NCBI GenBank assembly: GCA_020161835.1
Contig: JAIUNL010000003.1
Span: 1-64,000, forward strand
Direction of reading: 5' to 3'
DNA: 64,000 nucleotides
Source of the DNA: Bacteroidota bacterium
Lineage (GTDB): Bacteria; Bacteroidota; JABWAT01
Of the stretch, positions 1 to 8,143 are shown in pieces. How positions within the stretch are numbered: the first letter of the stretch is position 1; every line of letters starts with the position of its first letter. The translations under genes were made by a program, and so were the position numbers. Below the pieces are notes generated by a model. That model searched no databases and was not told where the DNA came from. It worked only from the letters and a program-made list of their open reading frames with translations.

Positions 1-2461
1 TACAAAATGATCAATAATGGCCAATTCTCCTTCCCACCCCTCGTTCCTGATGTTGCCGATTTCCTTTGGTATTCTATCCAACAATATCAAAACAGATTTG
101 GATTCCCATTCCCTCACCCAATAAAATTGTCAATTGTATTCAAGTGCCATCTATTACCCGGAAACGAAAGAATTTGTAGAGTTTGATTTGTTTAATTTAA
201 CAAATGTTCACAGTAACTATGTTTATGCAAAAGTATTAAATTCAACCAATCAGGTTGTTTTAGATATATCAAATGACTTGGGATCAAATATTGAATATCT
301 GGCAGGCAAATTTAAGTACCAAATTTGGCATAACTTTACAAATGGCAATTACAAAATTGTTGTTGATTTTAAAAAGAGCGCTTCTTCTGCTTCATTTTAT
401 CACTCAGAAATACCATTTACAATAGGGAGTAACAACCTCCCAGCAACTATTTCATCAAATACAACTTTAACCGGTGTTTGGTATGTAAACCAGAACGTAA
501 CAATTAATAATAATGCAATTATGACTCTTAATGCTGGAACCCAGCTTATATTAAAACCAGGAGTAAATATAACAGTTTTACCAGGTTCACGACTTCTTTC
601 GTTTGGTACAAAAGAATCTAATGTGGTAATTAGTTCAAAAGAGGGTAAATATGGAAAGATTACCCTTCAGGGGATTGAATGTTACTTTTTTTGGACAAAA
701 TTTGAAAATGCAGTTTATGGTGTTGATGTTCAAAGTAGTAAAGCAGTATTTTCAAATTGCAATTTTAACAATTGTGATTATGGATTGAGTTCAAATTATA
801 CAACCTCAGGTTTAAAAAGTGATTTTTATGTTAACAGTTGTTTGTTTAAGGAAAATAAATTTGGTTTGATGATCAAAAATTCAAAAGCTATAGTTATCAA
901 TAGTACAGCAATTAGTAATTATGATTCGGGTATTTGGTTTCAGAATGGTTATTCAGATTTATTTTACGGAAATTTAATTGAGAATAATAACAAGGAAAAA
1001 ATATTTGAACCGTCACCCAAATCAAACTACGGTGGACTGCATTTGATAAGTAATAGTTATTTGGTTTTAAGTAATTGGCCTCATGGCAGGCAAGAAAGTT
1101 ATTATTCTACCTCGGTCCCAACTGCGGCAGCCGGAAGAAATAGAATACAAAATAACCGTAAATATGAGATTTACATTGGGGATTCAAATACCCGATTATT
1201 TGTAGGACAACTTTTCAATGGGTCGCTTTTAAAGGGCGGGTATAATAGAATTTCCGATTATGACAATGGACTACCATCGGATTCTAAATACATTTATAAT
1301 ATGGCATTAACACAAAGTGGAGATGCTTGGATTAGTTGGAATGTTTCTGCATCAATGACTTATTGGAATATGAACGGTGGGGCACCTTCAAATAGTGCTT
1401 TTTATGGTTCAGTAACGCGTAATTATCCCCTAACAGTTGATCCAACTACTGAATCTGGTGCCCCAATTGATGAATATCCAGTTAATACGATGAAAGAACC
1501 ATACAACCCAAACAGGAAACCACAAATTAAGAATGTTTTAACTTCAAATATGGTTGAATCAATTCTTGGGAATGCAAATCGGAAAGAGAATTCTGATGAT
1601 TTTATTGCAAAAAAGCAAAGAATAATGAATTTGCGAAATGAATTAACACAAGAAGAGAATAATTTAAAATCTATTCGGATTATTAAAGAAATATGTGAAC
1701 TTTCATTGCCTGATAAAGAAGACAAATTGAAAGAGTATAAAAATATTAAAGATATATTCTCAAAGCACATCACAAGGTTAAAAAACTCATATAACATAGT
1801 AAAAAAGCAAAAGGAAAACGAAAATATAAGTAATTTAATCGGTGAAATATGTTTACTTCAAGAAATACAACGCCTTGTCTTTCTTGATAGCCCTGTAAAT
1901 GAAATATTGTTTAAAATCAATGAAGCGAGTTCTTTGATTGCAAATAGTGACAACCGACTAAGTCTTCTTTTCTACAAATTGTCCCAAGCCGAAAGAAAAA
2001 GAGATTATTTTATGGCAAAGGATATTTTATCCTCAATTAACCAACTTAAACCAGACAATAATATGATTGATGGTTTTGCAGGTTCTGGTTATTCAGTAAT
2101 TGAAGATCAATTGAATTACAGTATAAATCATGATGAAAATGCGGAATTATCTGAAACTAATTTACTCAGTATTGGAAAAACAGAAGCCACAAAATCTTCA
2201 TTGTTTATGATGGAGCAAAATTATCCTAACCCATTTAACCCAACTACTATGATACCTTTTACCCTTGCAGAAAAGCAAAAAGTTAAAATAGAAGTTTATA
2301 GTATAACTGGGCAACTTATAAAAACGCTAGTAAATTCTACTTTTAATCAAGGTCAGCATAGTGTTGAATTTAATGCAGCTGGGCTTGCAAGTGGTACCTA
2401 TATCTACCGTGCAACAATAGGTGGGAAAGTGATATCAAAGAAAATGCAAATATTAAAATAG
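1..2461 (+). CDS. T9SS-type secreted right-handed beta-helix protein (5' partial, apparent frameshift)
   Basis: The 3' part reads from codon TTG 134 as 775 residues. Residues about 90-330 are short repeated beta strands rich in Asn, Gly and Ser, typical of a right-handed parallel beta-helix (surface or polysaccharide-binding proteins). About 490-620 is charged and helical. From about residue 695 a YPNPFNPTT motif opens a type IX secretion sorting tail of about 80 residues that ends in a basic segment, so export across the outer membrane is likely. No signal peptide is visible because the 5' end is missing. Bases 1 to about 140 are open in frame 1 with protein-like codons and no start, while the downstream frame has a TAA at 122. 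The gene therefore begins upstream and carries a frameshift near 130-140 (true mutation or sequencing error). The next gene starts 3 bases after the stop. Confidence 0.75.
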
Positions 2462-2464
2462 ACA

Positions 2465-4249
2465 ATGTTAAAAATTCTATTTGTAGTTCTCTTAGTAGGG
2501 TCAACATTTATTGTTGACCCTTTTGTTTTTTATTCCTATCAAACACCGAAAAACTATTTTCTTATTTTATTTATTCAAATCATCCTGATTTATACAATGT
2601 ATTCTGCATTAAGAAAAAAGGAGGATGGACTTCAATTAAACCTTATAATTGCTATTCTTGTCATTCGGATAGTGTGGATCGGTTTTTCATCTGCTTTTTC
2701 TTTACACTCTTTGGAAAACTTAAACATTGAGTACATCACCTGTCTTAGTCTTTTAACTTTAATAATATCTAATTTAAGTGAAATTAAGAAACATACATTG
2801 TTTGAATCTTTGGTGTCTTCATTTATACTCATTTCAGTTGGTTCTGCTCTTATTGGCTTTATACAATTATATGGCAACATTAACTTTGATCGCCAATTAA
2901 TAAAAACACCCATGGTTGGTTTGATAGGAAGCCCGAATGGTTTCGGTATACTCATGGCTGTGGGCATACTAAGTTGTTCTATCAAATTTAAGATGGCTAA
3001 TACAATTAAAATTAAACTCATTATGTTTGTGCTGGGTTTGATTTTAATTGTTGCATTGCTTTTAAATGGTAGTCGGGGTGCTCAGTTGGCTCTTGCCATA
3101 ACCGGTTTATTTTTATTCTTCTATTCTGGTTTTTTTAGCAAGAAACAAACCCTCCTATTTTTTATCCGGTCTCAAAAATATTTACTCTTTGCCTTAATAC
3201 TCGTAGTGGGTTTATTTTCAATCTATTTATATAATAAAAATGAAAGTTCATCTGAAGGTCGATTATTTATTTGGGAAGTGTCCAGTAAAATGGTAATTGA
3301 CAATCCTCTAAATGGGGTTGGGTATGGTAATTATCAACGGGATTACCTTTACTATCAAGCGAGTTTCTTTCAAGACACACTTAATAGTCATTTTTATATA
3401 AAGGCCACAAATTTAAAACAGGCTCACAATGAATATTTACAGGCATTCTGTGAAACTGGAATCATTGGCGGGCTGCTATTCCTTCTTGTATGGGGCGTTG
3501 CTTTTTTGGGGATTCATACTGAGCTCAAAGATGGGTTCAATGAAGCAAAATGGAAACTATTTGTTTTGGGATTTTTGCTTCTTTTAGGATCTCATGCCTT
3601 ACTTGACACAACTTTCCACGTTTTCCCGCTTCTTATACTGCCATACCTGTTGATGGGTTTTGTTTCAATTCGATATATAAAAGTTCCATTAAATAGATAT
3701 AGCCAAATATTCATTCTAATGGTTGTAGTAGGGCTTATCATTTACCAAATTAAAAAGGATTATAATGAATACAAAGGATACAAAAAATGGTATTCAGGTT
3801 ATGAGCATGCAGGAAATGGGAAATGGTTATGGGCAAAAACAGATTATGAAGATGCGATAAAAATAATACCTGAACAAGGTGAATTATTATTTCACTACGG
3901 TGCATCACTTGTATTTTTGGGAGAATATTCAAAATCATTATATTATTTGAATAAATCACTCACCTATTTTACCGACAGAAATATTTTCCTAACTCGTAGC
4001 CTGGCAAATCTAAAACTGAATAATTATCAAAAGGCTGAAGAGGATGCCAAGATTTCGCTCTCAATGTTTCCTGATCAATTGGCACCACATTTACTGTTGG
4101 GTGAAATTTATTTCCACATGGGGAATATAACTGAATCAAAAAAATCACTTACCAAATGTATAAATGAGGATACCCGTATTAAATCTGAAGAGACTTTACA
4201 AATTCAGCATGATGCCAAATTACTTTGGAGTCAACTCTATCAGGAGTAA
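2465..4249 (+). CDS. O-antigen ligase-like (Wzy_C family) membrane protein with C-terminal TPRs
   Basis: A 594-residue polytopic inner-membrane protein with about ten hydrophobic segments in residues 1-430. The Wzy_C/WaaL landmarks are present: a SRGA motif near residue 203, then a long periplasmic loop with EGRLFIWE, NPLNGVGYGN and HNEYLQ (His near 320). Members ligate or polymerise surface polysaccharide, or glycosylate proteins. Residues about 445-590 form TPR-like helical hairpins, a known fusion in Bacteroidota and relatives. ATG at 2465 lies 3 bases after the upstream T9SS-type gene, so the two are probably co-translated. That suggests, by inference, a link between the secreted protein and surface glycan. 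The exact reaction (ligase or polymerase) cannot be told from sequence. Confidence 0.75.
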   Translation: MLKILFVVLLVGSTFIVDPFVFYSYQTPKNYFLILFIQIILIYTMYSALRKKEDGLQLNLIIAILVIRIVWIGFSSAFSLHSLENLNIEYITCLSLLTLIISNLSEIKKHTLFESLVSSFILISVGSALIGFIQLYGNINFDRQLIKTPMVGLIGSPNGFGILMAVGILSCSIKFKMANTIKIKLIMFVLGLILIVALLLNGSRGAQLALAITGLFLFFYSGFFSKKQTLLFFIRSQKYLLFALILVVGLFSIYLYNKNESSSEGRLFIWEVSSKMVIDNPLNGVGYGNYQRDYLYYQASFFQDTLNSHFYIKATNLKQAHNEYLQAFCETGIIGGLLFLLVWGVAFLGIHTELKDGFNEAKWKLFVLGFLLLLGSHALLDTTFHVFPLLILPYLLMGFVSIRYIKVPLNRYSQIFILMVVVGLIIYQIKKDYNEYKGYKKWYSGYEHAGNGKWLWAKTDYEDAIKIIPEQGELLFHYGASLVFLGEYSKSLYYLNKSLTYFTDRNIFLTRSLANLKLNNYQKAEEDAKISLSMFPDQLAPHLLLGEIYFHMGNITESKKSLTKCINEDTRIKSEETLQIQHDAKLLWSQLYQE

Positions 4250-4280
4250 CTAATCCTTCTTTTTCATTTTGAACCTACCA

Positions 4281-4347
4281 GTCCCATCCTCATGGGACAT
4301 ACTCGGGACCGGCCGCCTGAACTTTGGGGAAAACTGTTCGGGCGGCC
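4281..4347 (+). terminator. two strong hairpins downstream of the ligase-like gene
   Basis: In the 316-base gap 4250-4565 there is a 7-bp stem with a 4-base loop (GTCCCAT at 4281-4287, ATGGGAC at 4292-4298). It is followed by a 12-bp GC-rich stem with one G-T wobble (4311-4322 with 4336-4347, loop of 13). No T-run follows directly, so this is either a terminator lacking the U-tract or a REP-like element. The rest of the gap is AT-rich and I see nothing else in it apart from the upstream region of the next gene. Confidence 0.45.
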
Positions 4348-4565
4348 ACTTTATACCCTTTAAAATTTAACCTTACCCCAACTTTCTCCCTTACTATTTA
4401 CCCCAAACTCCCCAGATTTTTACCTTTTCTAAAAAATAAATCATTAAAGACCTTATGGTACTGAATTAATCCCTTTACACTAAAAATCTCCGTTTCTAAT
4501 TTTGTCACAGACGGTACCCGAGTACTGTCTTAAACGAAACAAAACATAAAACAGGATACATCCCC

Positions 4566-5129
4566 ATGTCAACCGTAGGAAAAAACATCGTCACCCAGGG
4601 TCTCAGCGGAATGCTCGGCGATATGATCGTCTTTCGTCAGGTCGGAGACCGGACTATTGTCGGTTCCAAACCCAGAACCCGGAAATCTGTACCAACACCT
4701 GGTCAGGCCGCTCATAAGGAGAGATTCCAACAGGCAGTCCTTTACGCCAAATCGGCACTGGCAATACCTGATCTGAAAGCTGATTATCAGGAACAGGCAG
4801 GGAATGGGATTACAGCTTACAACATTGCCGTTGCCGATTTTCTTGGCGCCCCGAACATTGTTAGCATTTCTCTGGCGGACTATTACGGTCAGGTTGGAGA
4901 TAAAATCATGGTTCGTGTTACCGATGACTTCAAAGTCAAAGAAGTGAAAATCACCATTCTGAATCCGGATGGAACCCTGGTTGAATCGGGTAATGCCGTT
5001 CAGCAGGACTTCCGTCTGGATTGGGTTTACACGGCAACGGCCGTTAATGCCCAGGTGGATGGAGACAAACTAATCATTCAGGCTACCGATACCCCGGGTA
5101 ATCTGACTGAAAAAGAAACAACACTGTAA
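4566..5129 (+). CDS. hypothetical protein with DUF6266-like N-terminal motif and Ig-like C-terminus
   Basis: 187 residues, no signal peptide or membrane segment. The N-terminal third has a pattern (G-x-x-G-x-x-V-F-R, then a short G-V strand, a P-R-T segment and a Q-x-x-x-x-x-R-F helix) that recalls Bacteroidota DUF6266 proteins, whose role is unknown to me. Residues about 95-187 look like a small all-beta Ig-like domain with the alternating pattern VRVTDDF/VKEVKITI and an ATDTPGN turn. It stands alone, with 316 bases upstream and 236 downstream, so it is probably its own transcription unit. A phage-structural origin is possible but no phage gene is adjacent. Confidence 0.6.
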   Translation: MSTVGKNIVTQGLSGMLGDMIVFRQVGDRTIVGSKPRTRKSVPTPGQAAHKERFQQAVLYAKSALAIPDLKADYQEQAGNGITAYNIAVADFLGAPNIVSISLADYYGQVGDKIMVRVTDDFKVKEVKITILNPDGTLVESGNAVQQDFRLDWVYTATAVNAQVDGDKLIIQATDTPGNLTEKETTL

Positions 5130-5141
5130 TTTAAGGTTAAA

Positions 5142-5194
5142 GGCTCAGTGTTAAAGGGTAAATGAGAAATCAGAAAACCCAATCGCACTGAGCC
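5142..5194 (+). repeat. 9-bp inverted repeat in the 3' intergenic region
   Basis: GGCTCAGTG at 5142-5150 is the perfect reverse complement of CACTGAGCC at 5186-5194, with a 35-base spacer. A little further on (about 5268-5296) the motif CTTACAC or a close variant occurs three times at about 11-base spacing. Function unknown; it could stabilise the transcript end. Confidence 0.35.
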
Positions 5195-5365
5195 ATCTAC
5201 CTTTCCAAAATCTGCCAGTTTTTCAGTAAACACCCCGAAACCGCCCATTTTCTATAAGCTTATACACACCTTACACGCACCTTACACGGAGCTTACAGAA
5301 AGGGCACATCCGGATGCACCTGACAAAACGGCAAATTTGACCTCACCCTTAATTGGAGATCCCCC

Positions 5366-6247
5366 ATGAGAGACTTTAAGCTCCCCTTTAATTTATATGA
5401 TTTTTTTGGTTACCTGATGCCTGGGTTTACCCTGATTGTTCTGGTGACCATGACCACCGATATCCCTGTTTTCCTCAGGATTCTTTTGAATCAGCATGGA
5501 AATTTATTTCAGGATACTGGCTATTCTGCCACGCTTCTGCATTCCTTTCTGACCTACATTCACGGAGATGTGACCCTTGCGGTTGGAATAGGCATATTTA
5601 TCATCCTATCAGCTTATACCTTCGGACACCTGATTGCTGCTGCTGCAGGTTTTCTGCTGGAACGGTTGATTGTCGAAAACGGAATGGGTTTCCCCGCCCA
5701 GAATCTGTTTGTATTAACACCGTACGGAATGCCTGCCGGAGATTACCGGGGAAAGATTGACCGCTTCTGGGGAAATTTCAGCAAAGTTTGGCTGAAACCC
5801 CTGCTGCTTAAAATCTTCACCAACTATTCCCGGGAGTACCATCCCGACTTTATTGAACGGTTCCGCCGTAAATACCGGCAGACTTTTCAGATGGACATGA
5901 GTTCTGCCCATGATGTTTTCTGGCTAACTTTCGAATACATCGGACAGCATTTCCCGACCGCCTTTGAACGGGCCAATCATTTCATTAATCTGTACGGATT
6001 TTCCCGAAATCTGGCCATGAGTTTTCTGATTTCAGCGTTTGGCGTTTTGTTCATCTGCCTGTTTCAAGGCAGTGTCTTTTCAGGATTGGTGTACTTTCTG
6101 TTTTTCCTCCTGATAGCCGGTGTTCTGTTCTGGAATTACCTGAAACTGTTCAAGCGACTGAATGATGAAATCTTCCGAGCCTTTCTGGCTTGCACGCCGG
6201 TGAAGTCACCCCTTAGTCCAGATAAGAAGAGGCATCATCATGAGTAA
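5366..6247 (+). CDS. hypothetical polytopic membrane protein
   Basis: 293 residues. Hydrophobic segments lie at about 13-35 (following a YDFFGYLMPG motif), 70-100, and a closely spaced pair at about 213-262. The middle (about 105-210) is a charged, aromatic-rich soluble region. A GGAG ribosome binding site sits 8 bases before ATG 5366. The YDFFGYLMPG start is shared by many uncharacterised membrane proteins; I do not recognise a function. Its 3' end overlaps the next gene by 8 bases, so the two are almost certainly coupled, which ties this protein to the permuted NlpC/P60-like hydrolase. Confidence 0.7.
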   Translation: MRDFKLPFNLYDFFGYLMPGFTLIVLVTMTTDIPVFLRILLNQHGNLFQDTGYSATLLHSFLTYIHGDVTLAVGIGIFIILSAYTFGHLIAAAAGFLLERLIVENGMGFPAQNLFVLTPYGMPAGDYRGKIDRFWGNFSKVWLKPLLLKIFTNYSREYHPDFIERFRRKYRQTFQMDMSSAHDVFWLTFEYIGQHFPTAFERANHFINLYGFSRNLAMSFLISAFGVLFICLFQGSVFSGLVYFLFFLLIAGVLFWNYLKLFKRLNDEIFRAFLACTPVKSPLSPDKKRHHHE

Positions 6248-6857
6248 GGATGAAAAAAACACGGAAAATAAAGTTGTCACCCTGAGTGTCAGTCGTGAGA
6301 CTGACGTATCGAAGGGTGACACCACCCTCCAACCATGCGATATCATTCACGTCCGCGCAAACACACTGTTAGGAAAACTCATCCGGTTTTTTTCAAAGGA
6401 AAAGGATGGCAAACCATCCTGGGCTTCGCACACTGCCATGGTCCTGGAAGTGGAAGGGAATCAGGTACAAATCATAGAAGCGCTGGCAACAATTAAAATT
6501 CATCCGATTGAAGATCTCATTAAATCTGGGAACGTCTTTAAAATCGACCGGATTTCTTTGGGTCTGACATGGGGTCAGCAACTGATCATTACGACCATCG
6601 CCAGAAAATATGAAGGCAGAAAATATGGGTATCCAGCAATTGTGGCCCATTTTGCCGACTGGCTTCTGGGTGGCCGGTATCTGGTGAGAAAATGGATGAA
6701 GATGGAAAATTACCCGATCTGTTCCTGGCTGGTAGCCCATTCCTACCTGAAAGGAGCTGGTATCCGTCTGACCGCTTATCCGGAAGGTGCCCAACCGGAT
6801 GATATCATGGAGTTCTGTGAGTCAAATCATTGGCAGAGAATTTACGAAAAGGATTAA
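6240..6857 (+). CDS. permuted NlpC/P60-like (YiiX/YaeF-type) papain-fold hydrolase
   Basis: 205 residues. The order of catalytic-looking residues is the circularly permuted one of the YiiX/YaeF clade: a PCDIIHV strand near 32-38, His64 in SHTAMVLE, an acidic IIEA at about 78-81, then Cys161 in PICSWLVAHSY. Enzymes of this superfamily cleave amide bonds in peptidoglycan peptides or act on lipid/acyl substrates; the substrate here is unknown. No signal peptide is visible, so it may act in the cytosol or at the membrane with the overlapping membrane protein upstream. ATG 6240 overlaps that gene's stop region. A classical terminator follows, closing a two-gene unit. Confidence 0.65.
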   Translation: MSKDEKNTENKVVTLSVSRETDVSKGDTTLQPCDIIHVRANTLLGKLIRFFSKEKDGKPSWASHTAMVLEVEGNQVQIIEALATIKIHPIEDLIKSGNVFKIDRISLGLTWGQQLIITTIARKYEGRKYGYPAIVAHFADWLLGGRYLVRKWMKMENYPICSWLVAHSYLKGAGIRLTAYPEGAQPDDIMEFCESNHWQRIYEKD

Positions 6858-6901
6858 TCCCTGCTACGTACCCACCGCAATATCCCCAACGCTCCCCGCC
6901 T

Positions 6902-6927
6902 GGCCGGACGAAAGTCCGGCCTTTTTT
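6902..6927 (+). terminator. Rho-independent terminator
   Basis: Perfect 8-bp stem GGCCGGAC / GTCCGGCC with a GAAA tetraloop, followed by six T residues. It lies 45 bases after the stop of the NlpC/P60-like gene. Confidence 0.9.
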
Positions 6928-7437
6928 ATTTATTTCTTAATTATTGTTGTATAATTAATTAGCAACCCCGTGGACACTTAGCGAAGTCGAAGTTAACCGG
7001 ACATTGAGGCTCTCGAAATGACCGGTACATATAATCTGGTTGCACCGAGTGTATCAACAACCGGTTACCCTTCCACCCGTACACCGGGCATCCGGAATCA
7101 GCGGCGGATCGCGTATTGGGTAACATCCGCCAGCGTTCAGCCGCTGAAAACGGGTGCGGAATTTGCGGTTAGAGGCGGATATTGTATTCTGATACCGGGA
7201 GACGTTTGGCAACCCGAAAGCGTTCGGGATTGGTCGTCGAAGACAAATAAAAATAAATATTCCAAAAATCAAACCCCACAATGCAACAAATATCACAAAC
7301 TTGGTCAATTCTGAAAAAATACATAAAAACATGTATTGTTATTTTCTTGAAATAGTGTGACCTTAACAATTAACTTAAGAAATTGTTTATTTTTATTGAA
7401 ATTTATCCTTTTCATCCAAAATATCCCTTAAAAAGAT
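6928..7437. other. 510-base gene-free stretch with a GC-rich, structured core
   Basis: The flanks are AT-rich but bases about 6966-7240 are sharply GC-rich. Nested inverted repeats are visible: TCAGCGGC 7098-7105 with GCCGCTGA 7140-7147, and GGCGGAT 7103-7109 with ATCCGCC 7125-7131. A further GGCGGAT copy lies near 7174. A 98-codon open frame crosses it (7018-7314) but has low-complexity, non-protein-like composition and no ribosome binding site, so I do not call it a gene. It may be a decayed mobile fragment or an RNA-structured element. No attachment site could be proven. Confidence 0.4.
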
Positions 7438-8025
7438 ATGCCCAAACGGATTCTACCTTCTGCCAAACCCAGACTTTCCTCATCTGAACTGCATGAGAAG
7501 CTGAGCCCATTTCATTTTGACAGAACCCTTCACCCTGTGATTGTAGTCGGCATACGTGGCTATTATCTCAAAACGATGGGTGATCCTGCTTCCAACGACC
7601 GCGGAATTTATGATGATGCACTTTTTATTGATTCCCCTCAAGTAACTGCTGCTTTCAATGCCAACACCGATCCCTCTTTCTTCTGGAAGGGTAAGGGAAT
7701 AGGTAGTGAAAAAGGAATAGCCCGGTTAAAACCGGGATTGTATAACGCCCATTGCCTTGGTCTGCATAAAAACAAATACCTGGCTTTGGTTCAGCGTTTA
7801 GGAGAAGTGACGATCCTCCGTGATGGTGAGCCGGACTATGATGAATCTGGTTACTTTGGAATCAATATCCACAAAGGTGGATATACAACAACTTCCAGTC
7901 TGGGTTGTCAAACGATACACCCGGATCAATGGGATAGTTTTATTTCAACAGTGAAAGATCAGACTGTGCGTTACTTTGGAAAGAAGTGGCATAAAACGGT
8001 GATTCCCTATTTGTTGATGGGGTGA
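7438..8025 (+). CDS. YkuD-like (L,D-transpeptidase-type) hypothetical protein
   Basis: 195 residues. The C-terminal half carries His145-x(8)-Ser154-x-Gly-Cys157 (in INIHKGG and SSLGCQTI), which matches the spacing of the YkuD catalytic motif with its essential Cys. YkuD enzymes cross-link peptidoglycan or attach proteins to it, but many remote relatives, including phage and uncharacterised proteins, share only the motif. No signal peptide is seen, which is unusual for a periplasmic transpeptidase. The ribosome binding site is weak, and ATG 7438 is chosen because the upstream frame is AT-rich and not coding-like. It stands alone, next to the AT-rich island. Confidence 0.55.
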   Translation: MPKRILPSAKPRLSSSELHEKLSPFHFDRTLHPVIVVGIRGYYLKTMGDPASNDRGIYDDALFIDSPQVTAAFNANTDPSFFWKGKGIGSEKGIARLKPGLYNAHCLGLHKNKYLALVQRLGEVTILRDGEPDYDESGYFGINIHKGGYTTTSSLGCQTIHPDQWDSFISTVKDQTVRYFGKKWHKTVIPYLLMG

Positions 8026-8143
8026 TTACTTGAATCCAGTTTTTAAACTAATTACCTTATAGAAAAATCCTATTTCTATTATTTTAAATAATAATAAACC
8101 ACTTAGTATATTTTCCAATTTAAAAAAAGGTAAGTAAAATACC

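Noticed and set aside
4566..5129. Phage structural protein
   Set aside because: The fold pattern could fit but no portal, terminase, capsid or tail genes are adjacent.
7018..7314. 98-codon open frame in the GC-rich gap
   Set aside because: No ribosome binding site, odd composition, ends in poly-Lys/Asn drift; better explained as structured non-coding or decayed sequence.
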